Source of the DNA: Nakaseomyces glabratus
Taxonomy: Eukaryota > Ascomycota > Saccharomycetes > Saccharomycetales > Saccharomycetaceae
Assembly (NCBI RefSeq): GCF_010111755.1
Contig: NC_088959.1
Location: 558,001-622,000, forward strand
Reading direction: 5' to 3'
DNA length: 64,000 nt
Part shown: positions 32,005 to 42,571 of the stretch, one piece after another
Layout of the letters: every line of letters begins with the position of its first letter
How positions within the stretch are numbered: the first letter of the stretch is position 1
The notes under the pieces: model-generated
The model's database searches: none
What the model saw: only the letters and a program-made list of their open reading frames with translations
Told to the model about the DNA's origin: nothing
Translations under genes and position numbers: made by a program

Positions 32005-34485
32005 TATCAACCAACGTTGATTTTTATTTAGTAATTTTCGATATACTTTTTGGAAACTAAAAAAAAAAGAATGAATTATAATAGTTTAGCCACATATACG
32101 TTATATTTTTATTTGTTATAGCAGTTATTAATATACATTTCAAGCAATATTTAGAGAAAATGCATTGGCATAATAATTAAAAGGCATTTAATGTTGAAAG
32201 AGTAAAAATCTAGAAACTCGTCAAAGGCAAAAAAAAATAGTAAGCGGGCAGGTCATACTGTCAACATTAGATGACATCTCTATTATGCATCAATGATTAC
32301 AACGCACAATCCCCACATAGATAGATTGTGTAATATTAGAAAGCCAGAAACGAATGCGAAAATAACTCTAGCTATGATCTACGGGCACGTCAGAGAAAAC
32401 ACCAAAATACCATGCCCTTTTTCGTCTAACGGGGAATTATTAACGCGTAAACCATTTTACGTGACTACACCAACTGCATGCCCGTGACTGATCTACAAAT
32501 ACGACAACTAGCACTACTTTACTTCCTCCGTCGAATACGCTATCAGTCCATTACAAGCAGTTTAAAAGAATAATTGGTACCAAAGGTATATCTTACAGTG
32601 TAGACCTGTAATGGGTACGGCTGATTTCAGCCATCAAAGGATAAGTGCTAAAAAAAAGAGATAGAGTACTGCGACTAAATATATCTTCTATCAGCTTAAT
32701 GGCTCTCTACCTATCCCACTCTCATGGAGCCATTTATTAAGCAGATAATCTAAGCACCAGGAAAAAAACACTCAATACCATAAACGCCTATACGTTACAT
32801 CTTCTATTTCCCCCCACTATCCATAGCTATTACGGAAGTGATTACCTGCCAAGCATCGCAAATATACATCAATCGTACTTGCTAAATCTGCGTAGGAACC
32901 GCTCTCTCAAGTATTTTTCTTTTGTAAAGATCATTTCCTGAACTTTTCGCGTCGTCCTATGCTTCTATTCTGAGAAAGGTCGTACAGATATAGCCTCTTT
33001 TAATTCACAAAACAACTGCAAACCGCGTTTCAATGCTCAGACAAATTAACGCAGAAAGCTCTGCAGATCAACATTTCGCGATCTGCAGAGCTTTTACCGC
33101 AGGGTTAGTACGCCTTCGTAGTCTTATCGCGATATAATACCACAGAAATAGCAGTGGCAGCTGGCACACTGCAATTACCCTCCCAACTAGTATTTTGCCA
33201 AACCGCGTTGTTTGTTAGAGGGAGATCATTTGAAGGCATGCAAACCAATGTTACTACGTGCGTTTGAATGCCCCACCAATTTAGAGCATACATCTTTCTA
33301 CTCCAGTACTCTCTGTGTTGCATCCCAAAGATGTTTGGGGGGGAGGGGAGGATGCCTTATTCCAGGCGCAGTCATTTCTTAGTTGGCTAGGCTCTACGTG
33401 TAGTTTCTTATACTTCTCATCCCAAAAGGGGATCTTGCATCACAGAAGTGCTAACAGAAAAGGATTTTCATCCTAACAGTCCCTTTCTGTCTACCGCGTT
33501 TTGAGAGTAAAAGAGACAGTTAGCACAGAGATTGTAGTAGACAAATAGGCAGGGGAATTCTGGATACGCGAGAAATGAGATTTTTCGATGCATTTTTTCA
33601 GATAAACATTGTGCTACGCCTGTGCTACGCCTTTCTCTTTCCCTTCTTAGAAAATATCAACAACGCCAAAATTTCTTCGTGGGCCTCTTTTTTTTTCCCG
33701 TTTCCCATTTCAGCTTCGAAGTAACTGTCGCAGGAATATCCGATGAGGAAGAATTGGGCACAATCGATGGATATAAACTGGAGTTGAGGAAAAGTAAACA
33801 CTATAAACAATAGGATATACGTGGGTTAGTTGTGATTTGGATGGCGGAAGAAGTCTTGGAAAACACGATCAGTTATCGTTCTCCTAAAACAATCCTCCTT
33901 TTCGCTTTTTTTATATTGGTTCTGGACCAATTCTATCATCAGTCTATTGCTCACTTGTGTGGAGTACGATAGTAAACAACGGACAGAAATAGCGATACCA
34001 AGAAAAAGATAGGCCTAGTAGATGAGCTCTTGTTTTTGGAGTGCATACTCGTATTTTTGCTCTTATTGCTGATGCAGTTTAAGGAGAATATGAGAAGATC
34101 AACAAGAGCAATAATAAAAAAAAAGAAAAGGAAAATGAATTGCTCAGTTAATGACAGGAAAACAAAACGGGATTAATTGTTATCCTATATGAGAAGTAAA
34201 TTTTTTTTCGTATTGCCAAAGAGGATTGTATAAATACAGCAATATTCTTATGTTTTCCCAATTTCACAGTTGTTTTTCCTTTCTCTATAGTATTTTTTTT
34301 TTCTTCATTTAATACAAAATCTTCAAGGAACATTAATTATTTTCTTCTAAAAAAACAATATAAAATAGTAAAGAACTACAATCTTTACATTTTCTCATTA
34401 CAAAGTCATTCGCTTTTAATTTTACTTTCATTTTGGTTCTATCCAATACACATACCCCCCTCAAACTTATAAACTAGAATAAAAA
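32005..34485. promoter_or_regulatory. long FAR1-CIS3 intergenic region
   Basis: This 2.5-kb region contains no supportable gene. It is rich in small inverted repeats: GGCTGATTTCAGCC at 32619-32632, AATGGCTC/GAGCCATT at 32698-32705 and 32727-32734, and a 15-bp hairpin at 33055-33094. The octamer ACCGCGTT occurs three times (33022-33029, 33202-33209, 33493-33500). A G tract is at 33338-33345. Two TATA candidates precede the CIS3-like gene, TATAAATA at 34229-34236 and TATAAAAT at 34359-34366. A long, motif-rich promoter fits a highly expressed, regulated cell-wall gene. Confidence 0.55.
33055..33094. repeat. perfect 15-bp inverted repeat
   Basis: Arms 33055-33069 (AAAGCTCTGCAGATC) and 33080-33094 are exact reverse complements around a 10-nt spacer. 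It lies 1.4 kb upstream of the CIS3-like gene and 1.05 kb past FAR1. It could be a dimeric factor site or a hairpin in an unannotated transcript. Confidence 0.8.
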
Positions 34486-35187
34486 ATGCAATTCAAGAAC
34501 GTCGCCCTAACTGCTGCTGTCGCTTCCGTCGCTGCTGCCGATGGTTACACTCCAGGTAACCCATGGTCCACCTTGACCCCATCCGGTACTGTCGCTTGTG
34601 CTAAGCCAGAATACACTGCCAGCTTCGGTATTGCTGTTAAGCCAATCTCCTCTTCTGTTGCCAAGAGAGCCGTTGTTTCCCAAATCGGTGACGGTCAAAT
34701 CCAAGCTACTTCTGCTGCTCCAAAGCCAACTAACGCTGCTGCTTCTCAAGTCGCTGACGGTCAAGTTCAACAAAAGACTACCTCTACTACCAAGGCTACC
34801 ACTACTTTGGCTCCAAGCTCTTCTAAGACCTCTTCCACTTCCACTTCCACTTCTTGTGCTGCCACCCCACTAACCATCAAGGAATCCTCCTGTAAGAACG
34901 ATGGTACTTTGCAATTGACCTTGAAGGGTGGTGTCTTAACCGATGGTAAGGGTAGAGTTGGTTCTATCGTCTCCAACAGACAATTCCAATTCGATGGTCC
35001 ACCACCACAAGCCGGTGCCATCTACGCCGGTGGCTGGTCCATCACCGAACAAGGTAACTTGGCTCTAGGTAACTCCGATGTCTTCTACCAATGTCTATCC
35101 GGTAACTTCTACAACTTGTACGACCAAAAGATTGCTGAACAATGTTCTCCAATTAACTTGGAAGTTGTCTCTTTGGTTGACTGTTAA
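34486..35187 (+). CDS. CIS3: PIR cell-wall protein, Cis3-like
   Basis: The 233-residue protein is a PIR-family mannoprotein, covalently linked to beta-1,3-glucan through an alkali-sensitive ester formed at a glutamine in the repeat. It has a signal peptide (1-18), a Kex2-type KR site at 60-61, one canonical repeat [11 protein letters not shown] starting at 65 and one divergent repeat [10 protein letters not shown] Thr/Ser-rich region for O-mannosylation follows, and then the PIR C-terminal domain with the exact spacing C-X66-C-X16-C-X12-C. Having one or two repeats fits Cis3/Pir4 (227 residues in S. cerevisiae), and position next to FAR1 agrees. Codon bias is extreme. It is more diverged from the two downstream PIR genes than those are from each other. 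Confidence 0.93.
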   Translation: MQFKNVALTAAVASVAAADGYTPGNPWSTLTPSGTVACAKPEYTASFGIAVKPISSSVAKRAVVSQIGDGQIQATSAAPKPTNAAASQVADGQVQQKTTSTTKATTTLAPSSSKTSSTSTSTSCAATPLTIKESSCKNDGTLQLTLKGGVLTDGKGRVGSIVSNRQFQFDGPPPQAGAIYAGGWSITEQGNLALGNSDVFYQCLSGNFYNLYDQKIAEQCSPINLEVVSLVDC

Positions 35188-36122
35188 ACAATGGAAATGA
35201 TGTGATCAATCAAGAACAAAATGGTAACCTGCCATTTTCTTCGGAATATTGAGTTGTACCTTCTAAGTTATAAACAATCAAAATAAATTACAACGCCAAA
35301 ATTTCTTATCAAATATTTGAATTCTTTAGGTTTACTCATGGTTTTATTTCTCCATCCACTTTCATTTCTATTGTTATGCATGTTTTCTAGGATTTTATTC
35401 TTCCAATTTCTATTCTTTTCGGGTACCGTTTTAGAGTTTAACAAAATTTAAGCTTTCATTCATTGAAAGGAATGTATATTATACAAGGTACTCGAGCGTT
35501 TTTTTTATTAAGTAATTATATATTGACTAATTACTTTAATCCGATACATTTTATTTTGTAACCTGTTAAGGAAAATGTTTTAAATGCCCATCTAGATCAA
35601 CACACTCACACTCTCAAATGATTTGTGAGAGCTCTACTTCAATGCGAGAAAAAGTAGATTTGATTAACCGTGGCTAATTAGACTATTTCAGACCCTTTCT
35701 CATTAAATGTTAATTAATGATTGTATATAATATAGCAATATCATCATATTATGGTTTTCTTTTGACTTCAGAAATAAATGTTGATTTTAATTGAATATAT
35801 TTGAAAACATTTTTTTTAACTATCAAATTATTTTATATAATAAAAAGGGATTTTAAAAAACAGATAAACATAAAAAATAAACTGCAGGAAAACTCCGCAA
35901 TTAAGAACTAATGAATTGCTGATCAAATGCCAGACGATATTTGAAGAAGAAAAAAAACTTAGACAATATTGCTACTGTACGTTAACTCAATGCAAAGGAA
36001 TGGATGCGATCTTCGTTGAGATCAATGCAAAATGTGAATGTTTAAAACAAACAAGCTGAATGAAAGCCAGCCAGTGGCATCAGCTTATATTCTATAGTGT
36101 TGAATTCTTTTAAAATTCAATT
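35188..36122. other. convergent 3' region between two PIR genes
   Basis: The CIS3-like gene (+) and the next PIR gene (-) converge on 0.94 kb of very AT-rich DNA. It includes a short inverted repeat CTCTCAAATGATTTGTGAGAG near 35611-35631. I see no gene or known element. Confidence 0.55.
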
Positions 36123-37145
36123 TTAACATTTGATCAAGTCAATGGCGGACAAATGCACTGGAGTACATTGAGAACCAATGTGTTGGTCGTACAAGTTGTA
36201 GAAGTTACCGGATAGACATTGGTAGAAGACATCGTTGTCACCTAGAGCCAAGTTACCTTGTGGGGTCAAAGACCAACCAGCAGCAAAGATGGCACCAGCT
36301 TGTGGTGGTGGACCATCGAATTGGAATTGTCTGTTAGCAACAATGGAACCGATTCTACCCTTACCATCGGTCAAGATACCACCCTTCAAGTTCATTTCTA
36401 GAGTACCGTCAACCTTACAGGAGACAGCGCCAACTGGATCATTTGGTGCCTTACCTTGGTTTGAGGCTTGGACTTGACCGTCTTGAATTTGAGAAGCACC
36501 GGCAGTAGCAGTCTTGGTAGCTTGGATTTGACCGTCACCAATTTGAGAGACAGCAGTCTTGGTGGTAGCTTGGATTTGACCATCACCAATTTGAGAAACT
36601 GGAGCAGCTTGTGTCTTGGTAGTGGCTTGAATTTGACCGTCACCAATTTGAGAAACTGGAGCAGCTTGTGTCTTGGTGGTAGCTTGGATTTGACCGTCAC
36701 CGATTTGAGAAACTGGAGCAGCTTGTGTCTTGGTAGTAGCTTGGATTTGACCATCACCAATTTGAGAAACTGGAGCAGCTTGTGTCTTGGTAGTAGCTTG
36801 GATTTGACCGTCACCGATTTGAGAAACTGGAGCAGCTTGTGTCTTGGTAGTGGCTTGGATTTGACCATCACCGATTTGAGAGATTGGGGCCTTTGGAGCT
36901 AGAGTAGATGTGGTCTTGGTGGTAGCTTGAACTTGACCGTCACCGATTTGAGAGACAGCTCTCTTGGCAACAGAAGCTGGGGTAGCGATTGGTTGGACAG
37001 CGATACCGAAGGTGGAGGCGTAGTCGGTAATACCACCCTTGAAAGTGGCGGATGGGGTCAAGGTGGACCATGGTTGACCTGGAACGTAAGCGGCCAAGGC
37101 GGAAGTAGCCAAAGCGGAAGCGGCTAGAGTCTTTTTGTATTGCAT
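36123..37145 (-). CDS. PIR cell-wall protein with about nine PIR repeats (Hsp150/Pir-like), copy A
   Basis: The 340-residue PIR protein has a signal peptide (1-18), a Kex2 site KR at 61-62, and eight canonical repeats of SQIGDGQ(I/V)QATT spaced by 19 residues plus one degenerate repeat ([11 protein letters not shown]). Five of the repeats are joined by the identical linker KTQAAP. It ends with the four-cysteine PIR domain. The glutamine in each repeat is the residue esterified to wall glucan; multiple repeats allow crosslinking of several glucan chains. It is nearly identical to the gene at 39366-40415 but inverted: the first ~80 codons differ at only about three bases. The linker after the repeats ([12 protein letters not shown]) differs from copy B. 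Orthology to HSP150, PIR1 or PIR3 cannot be resolved. Confidence 0.95.
   Translation of the reverse strand: MQYKKTLAASALATSALAAYVPGQPWSTLTPSATFKGGITDYASTFGIAVQPIATPASVAKRAVSQIGDGQVQATTKTTSTLAPKAPISQIGDGQIQATTKTQAAPVSQIGDGQIQATTKTQAAPVSQIGDGQIQATTKTQAAPVSQIGDGQIQATTKTQAAPVSQIGDGQIQATTKTQAAPVSQIGDGQIQATTKTAVSQIGDGQIQATKTATAGASQIQDGQVQASNQGKAPNDPVGAVSCKVDGTLEMNLKGGILTDGKGRIGSIVANRQFQFDGPPPQAGAIFAAGWSLTPQGNLALGDNDVFYQCLSGNFYNLYDQHIGSQCTPVHLSAIDLIKC
36451..36972 (-). repeat. in-frame 57-bp tandem repeats (PIR repeats, copy A)
   Basis: The PIR repeat region of copy A is a DNA-level tandem array of 57-bp units, the central ones differing only at silent third positions. Such arrays expand and contract by unequal exchange, and repeat number probably varies between isolates. 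Confidence 0.85.
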
Positions 37146-39365
37146 TATAAAGGTTTTTGGAGTGTTTGGTTTTGTTAGTGGAAAACTAGTTGTTATTGAT
37201 GGTTTTTTATTATTATATTGATTATAATATAAAGAAACTTAGAACCGAAAGAATATCCAAAAATACAGATATTTGTAGTCGTTTATATATCAATTTTTTT
37301 TTTGTTTAGTTTTCTTGTTATCCCGAGACTGATCATATTTCAAGCCAATTACATATTGAAAGTTAGAAAGACTAAACCAGCATTCCTATTTCTTTATCGA
37401 CTATTTCAGCTAGTGTCTAACACTATAATGCCTTCTTCACCCATAATTAGAATACATCCAAATGACGCAAAAAGGAAGAAAAATGGTATTTTTAGCACTT
37501 ACAAGAACCAGCCCATAGCCAGTCTTTTTGATTTTTTTTTTTTTTTTTTTGATTTGATTGCTCATAGTCTCTGCATCTACATGGTGTAACTGGGGACTAG
37601 TTACTAGTATTATTTTGTCCCCTTGATGATGGGATAAGTATTACGATATGGCACATTGAAACGGATTAGTTATCCGAATCAGGTAAAGATATTAGCGATC
37701 CGACCTTCAAGCTCTCTTCACCAGCCATTGAAAGCACAAAGCTTAGAATGGCTATCATTAATGGGCTCATTTTGGGAAGCTGGGCTTCCACAACTATCAC
37801 GCACTTAACAAGTTGAAATGCTGGGGATTCGGGATCAAGAACCCAGCATTTTTCTAAGAACCCAGCGCACAGCCATCCGAATTTTTTTTTTTGTTTTTCT
37901 CTTCGAATTTTTGTAGCTCCCATTGAGTTCTTCCTTTTTTTTGACTCTCTACCTCTTTCACTGCCCTCCTGCACTTTCTCTGTGTCTTGTCACACACTGA
38001 GGGCAAATGACGTACGAAATTCTCATGGATAGAAAGGATCGGGGAGGGGAGAGTCTAAGAGATGCAGAGAACGAGATGCACAGAAATCAGCTCTCGAGGA
38101 GACAGATCCCAGAGATTTCAAATACATCTACGGAGGTTTGTTAGTCCGCGCAGCTACTACACTTAGAAAAGCCCTCACGGATGGCCCATGAACAAGAAAA
38201 CGACCCAAGCGAGGCGTCCCCATTCAAAGATGCAAGTCAGATCTCAGGTGATTTGTGCGACTGTTTGTTAGACACTTTAACATCCGTTTTTTGTTCTTTT
38301 GCTCTTCGTTGCCATTTTCAAGGGACTAACCATCTCTAATCTTCTAAAATTAGAACCACCCCTTCCATTCAAATTCTATTTAGACAAGCAGGAAGGGGTT
38401 GTACCCCCCCTATGAAAGCCGGGGTGGAAGGCCCTGCCATCCGAATATTTATCATCGGGGGGAGCCTTCCCATCCGTTGTGAAGCCAGCCCGGTCTCCAC
38501 CCGTACACAAAGACTCTTGGTAGATGGCTGGGTTGTACACTATATACACTACTCACACTACTCACACTCTTGAAGCTATGGCCATGTGATTTGCACGTAT
38601 ATTATTAGGATTATTTTTTCTTCCGAAGTGCTTAACAAGGTTCAGCCATCCGTGAACTTGCTCTTTCTAGACCACCTGCTGCTACTCCCTTTCCAATGGT
38701 AGGGACTGGAAGGATGGCTGGTAGTTGCTTTCCCTTCTCACAACTTAGGACACTTACTATACCATATTCGGAAAAGTAGTTACAAGAAAGTCAAAAAAAA
38801 TAATTAAAAATGCCCTTTGAGCTATTTTCATTGATCCGATGCTCTCAAAGGATTCCAGCCTTTGTATCTTACCACCCTGGTTTAAGCAGTGTTTACTGGG
38901 AAAAGAAACGACGATCGCTTTGGTGCAAGATCTTGATCTCGGGGAAGTGTAGATCATTCCATTTCTAAACAAGTAATGCATTTTATTGCGAAGACGTAAT
39001 CACAAACATATTGGCATGGCTTGTCTTTTAAGTGTTGAATTTCTGTTAGTAAATTGTACGGGTGGTACTGCGTATTACTGTAATAAACTATAATTGCGTA
39101 TACTATAACAACCCGCCATGCCCTATTAATAGATCATTTGCTGCAAGGTTACTAATTCTTAGTTGAATACTTGAAAATCAAGCCTATAGCATGAGATAAT
39201 GTTGAAAAAAAAAAACTATAAAAGGATAGATAATTCTTAATTCAGAATATATTTTCCATCTTCCTTTTCTACTTTATATAATACATAAAAAGACCAGACA
39301 ATTAGAAAACTAAACATTCTAACTACCATCTACCCAAACACACAAACACTCCAAAAACCTTTATA
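37146..39365. promoter_or_regulatory. 2.2-kb divergent promoter shared by PIR copies A and B
   Basis: No gene is supported here. TATA boxes stand at 37282-37289 (minus strand, for copy A) and 39217-39224 (TATAAAAG, plus strand, for copy B), each about 140-150 nt from its ATG. The core GCCATC occurs six times between 37872 and 38718 on both strands, usually as GCCATCCG or CAGCCATC. AACCAGC/GCTGGT-type Swi5/Ace2-like sites occur around 37504-37510, 37818-37851 and 38716-38722; S. cerevisiae PIR genes are M/G1-expressed, so this is reasonable but unproven. A 20-nt T-rich tract lies at about 37533-37552. Confidence 0.6.
37816..37851. promoter_or_regulatory. 10-bp inverted repeat with CCAGC cores
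   Basis: AAATGCTGGG (37816-37825) and CCCAGCATTT (37842-37851) are exact reverse complements with a 16-nt spacer. Each arm contains CCAGCA, close to the Ace2/Swi5 core. A further CCCAGC follows at 37861-37866. Confidence 0.5.
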
Positions 39366-40415
39366 ATGCAATACAAAAAGACTCTAGCCGCTTCCGCTTT
39401 GGCTACTTCCGCCTTGGCCGCTTACGTTCCAGGTAAGCCATGGTCCACCTTGACCCCATCCGCCACTTTCAAGGGTGGTATTACCGACTACGCCTCCACC
39501 TTCGGTATCGCTGTCCAACCTATCGCTACCCCAGCTTCTGTTGCCAAGAGAGCTGTCTCTCAAATCGGTGACGGTCAAGTTCAAGCTACCACCAAGACCA
39601 CATCTACTCTAGCTCCAAAGGCCCCAATCTCTCAAATTGGTGATGGTCAAATTCAAGCCACTACCAAGACACAAGCTGCTCCAGTTTCTCAAATCGGTGA
39701 CGGTCAAATCCAAGCTACCACTAAGACTAAGGCTGCTCCAGTTTCTCAAATCGGTGATGGTCAAATCCAAGCTACTACCAAGACACAAGCTGCTCCAGTT
39801 TCTCAAATCGGTGACGGTCAAATTCAAGCTACTACCAAGACACAAGCTGCTCCAGTTTCTCAAATCGGTGACGGTCAAATTCAAGCCACTACCAAGACAC
39901 AAGCTGCTCCAGTTTCTCAAATTGGTGACGGCCAAATCCAAGCTACTACCAAGACTAAGGCCACTGGTGTCTCTCAAATTGGTGATGGCCAAATCCAAGC
40001 TACCAAGACTGGCTCTACCACTCCATCTCAACCACCAATGAACAACTCCACCATTCCAGTTCCAAACAACAACGCTACTCTACCAGTTAACGCTAAGGAC
40101 CCAGTTAGAGCTGAATCTTGTAAGGTTGACGGTACTCTAGAAATGAACTTGAAGGGTGGTATCTTGACCGATGGTAAGGGTAGAATCGGTTCCATTGTTG
40201 CTAACAGACAATTCCAATTCGATGGTCCACCACCACAAGCTGGTGCCATCTTTGCTGCTGGTTGGTCTTTGACTCCAGAAGGTAACTTGGCTATTGGTGA
40301 CAACGATGTCTTCTACCAATGTCTATCCGGTAACTTCTACAACTTGTACGACCAACACATTGGTTCTCAATGTACTCCAGTGCATTTGTCCGCCATTGAC
40401 TTGATTAAGTGTTAA
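39366..40415 (+). CDS. PIR cell-wall protein with eight PIR repeats (Hsp150/Pir-like), copy B
   Basis: The 349-residue protein is the inverted near-twin of the PIR gene at 36123-37145. It has the same signal peptide, KR site at 61-62, eight canonical SQIGDGQ(I/V)QAT repeats and a four-cysteine C-terminal domain that differs from copy A at two of 97 residues. The differences cluster in repeat linkers (KTKAAP, KATG) and in a 35-residue spacer after the repeats that is unique to this copy. That spacer is rich in Pro and Asn and contains N-glycosylation sequons (NNST, NNAT). The 23 nt just before the ATG are identical to copy A. Its role is beta-1,3-glucan-linked wall protein; codon bias is very strong. 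Confidence 0.95.
   Translation: MQYKKTLAASALATSALAAYVPGKPWSTLTPSATFKGGITDYASTFGIAVQPIATPASVAKRAVSQIGDGQVQATTKTTSTLAPKAPISQIGDGQIQATTKTQAAPVSQIGDGQIQATTKTKAAPVSQIGDGQIQATTKTQAAPVSQIGDGQIQATTKTQAAPVSQIGDGQIQATTKTQAAPVSQIGDGQIQATTKTKATGVSQIGDGQIQATKTGSTTPSQPPMNNSTIPVPNNNATLPVNAKDPVRAESCKVDGTLEMNLKGGILTDGKGRIGSIVANRQFQFDGPPPQAGAIFAAGWSLTPEGNLAIGDNDVFYQCLSGNFYNLYDQHIGSQCTPVHLSAIDLIKC
39556..40010 (+). repeat. in-frame 57-bp tandem repeats (PIR repeats, copy B)
   Basis: The same tandem array as in copy A, in opposite orientation on the chromosome. Third-position differences between units are scattered, which suggests units are shuffled by gene conversion within and between the two genes. Confidence 0.85.
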
Positions 40416-41203
40416 ATTTAGGATAAAAAAAGTTTCAAACCATTTTTTATTTTTACATTTACATGCATTTCGGTAAGTGAAGTCTGATTATCTTTATAGA
40501 GCTTCATTTATCAAAGCTTATTTTAATGACGGCATTGTACAATATTTCCAGTACTGGTTTATAGGATTTACACTTTCAAAATTTCGGATTAACGAGCTAG
40601 CATCATCTTCAAAGATGTTTGTGCAGCATTTTGTTCTTAGACACAACTGATGTCTCCATTTATCTTTTTTTTTATTCATTTTTCTCTTTTTCTGTATTTA
40701 ATTTATTTAATTTTAACTTATCATAAAAAAATATTTTATTAAGGTCTCAAATTAGTATCTCTATCATAGTACTTGTGTCTTATTCATCAACTTGTTCTTA
40801 TCCTCCCACTACTTTGCTCGGATCAGAATTCTTTAAATTTTCTGCCTCATCGCATGAAAAAAGGACATGAGTAAAATTAAAGAAAATGCGATGAGCTCAA
40901 AAAGTAAATTATGTGCAATGCATAAGTGGCGAAAGATATAGACATAAAGCTAGGGCATTTACATTATCAACTAAGGCTATCATTTTGAATAAGACACTAC
41001 CGTGAAGTGTTTCTTGGGTTAATTATATATACCGATAACGGATATTTCACAACAGTCTCTTAGCAACTGAAGCATCGCCCTCAGTGTGAGATCTGAGTGC
41101 TATAGAATTGCAAGTGGTTGCAAACTTACGTTTGGTCAATGTATTAACGAATAACTATCCAATACAAATATATCTGAGGACTATCGAAATCAAAAAGAGG
41201 GAG
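40416..41203. promoter_or_regulatory. PIR copy B 3' end / JJJ2 promoter
   Basis: This 0.79-kb spacer contains the inverted PAC pair at 40846-40895. In S. cerevisiae FMP33 (YJL161W) lies in this interval; no such frame is present. Confidence 0.6.
40846..40895. promoter_or_regulatory. inverted pair of PAC elements
   Basis: CTCATCGCAT (40846-40855) and ATGCGATGAG (40886-40895) form exact 10-bp inverted arms 30 nt apart. The right arm continues to GCGATGAGCT, a full match to the PAC consensus GCGATGAGMT bound by Dot6/Tod6. The pair lies 310-360 nt upstream of the JJJ2 ATG. Confidence 0.65.
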
Positions 41204-42571
41204 ATGTCTATAAACGATGTTACAATTGATACAAGTACATACTATTCCATTTTAGGTGTACCGACAAATGCATCCACCAACGAAATAAGGAAATCATACA
41301 TGAAGTTGGCTAAAAAATTGCATCCTGATAAAACTAAATCAGAACATACAGCTGAGCTCTTTAAATTAGTAGTGGATGCACATTCCATTCTAAATAACGA
41401 CCAACTGCGAGCAGAATATGACAAAAAGTTAATATTAGAAGGAAGATTTGAACTACATCAGCATGGGGCGAAACAGAAAAACAAGGATATAAGAAAAGGA
41501 TATACCTTTAAAAGAAATAGTAAGCCTTATGAGCAACAACCATACGGTTTTGGTGTCCAAGTTCCCAAAGGTCCACATGAGGAATCTAATTATGAGGCCA
41601 ATAGTAATCCGCATAACGAGAACTCTTCTAATAACGATACAAAGATGAAGTCTACGAATTTACATGATACGCTAAGCAAGGATTCAGAAGATAAGCATGG
41701 AACAGACGATGCTTCGGATATACAGCCGCCAACTAAATCAAATGACATCGCAAATGAGGTTGGCTCCAAAAGAAAATCGAATTCAAAGGATATACATCAA
41801 GACCATAGCTCAAATATTGGTTTAAATCCTTTGAAGAAGAAGAAACTTGAAAAGAAGGCTGTACACGCAACAACTACAGAATCAAGAAGGTATATGAGAA
41901 AGAAAAGCGAGAAAAAGGCCACACCACCCATTCAGCCTCTGGCAGATTTACAAATAAATGACGACTGGGAGAAGCTAAGAGAGGTTTTACAAAGAATTGA
42001 AAAAGAGGACAGCCGTGGTGGTAAGGAATTTACTTTAGATATTGATGTTAACGAGCAAATGTACAATCTTTCTATGGAATCATCTGATGACGAGCACACA
42101 ATCCCTACCAAAAAAAGAGCAAAAGTTGGATCAAATATACAAGGAAATAGTCGTTATTTTGCTCAAACTGCTGCTTATGATATGAATCAGATAAACGCAA
42201 ACTTGGGTACTAGAAATACAGAAGATGACCGACAAGCATCTTCAAAGATAAGTATCACTGAGATAGATGACATTTTGGATCTCTTGAAGGAAAGAGTGCC
42301 AAGCCCGCCTAAATTAGGTCACCTCGGTGTTCAGCGAGATCAACAAAATAGAGCTTTAGAATACATCAAATACACTGATGAATTAAAGAAAAGGATATTA
42401 TATGTACTATCTAATTCCTCTACTACAGAAGCAATGCAGCATTTCAACAGGCATACCCAATCTGTTCTAGCTCACAAGACCATGGAATTAAGGCTATGTG
42501 AAAAACTTACTGAAATTCAAAAGTGTCAGCAAGGTGTTATAGAGTATTTCTCACGTACAGCTTTAGGATAA
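41204..42571 (+). CDS. JJJ2: J-domain protein Jjj2
   Basis: The 455-residue protein matches Jjj2, a cytosolic/nuclear J-protein of unknown specificity that would stimulate an Hsp70. A J domain covers about residues 8-72, with the HPD motif intact (KKLHPDKTKS). A conserved segment KPYEQQPYGFGV follows near 140, and a charged, low-complexity middle with KKKKLEKK basic patches suggests nuclear targeting. The frame is open 96 nt further upstream, but only from a TTG; I take the ATG at 41204, which puts the J domain at the N-terminus as in S. cerevisiae. It lies between the PIR cluster and HAL5, as expected from synteny. Confidence 0.9.
   Translation: MSINDVTIDTSTYYSILGVPTNASTNEIRKSYMKLAKKLHPDKTKSEHTAELFKLVVDAHSILNNDQLRAEYDKKLILEGRFELHQHGAKQKNKDIRKGYTFKRNSKPYEQQPYGFGVQVPKGPHEESNYEANSNPHNENSSNNDTKMKSTNLHDTLSKDSEDKHGTDDASDIQPPTKSNDIANEVGSKRKSNSKDIHQDHSSNIGLNPLKKKKLEKKAVHATTTESRRYMRKKSEKKATPPIQPLADLQINDDWEKLREVLQRIEKEDSRGGKEFTLDIDVNEQMYNLSMESSDDEHTIPTKKRAKVGSNIQGNSRYFAQTAAYDMNQINANLGTRNTEDDRQASSKISITEIDDILDLLKERVPSPPKLGHLGVQRDQQNRALEYIKYTDELKKRILYVLSNSSTTEAMQHFNRHTQSVLAHKTMELRLCEKLTEIQKCQQGVIEYFSRTALG

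Noticed and set aside
32293..32487. 64-codon open frame in the FAR1-CIS3 gap
   Set aside because: No similarity, no codon bias, and no positional counterpart in related yeasts; such frames are expected by chance.
36468..36902. Long antisense open frames over the PIR repeats (also 39609-40031)
   Set aside because: They arise from the periodic 57-bp repeat, which is a multiple of three, and its biased codons; the sense frame has the full PIR architecture.
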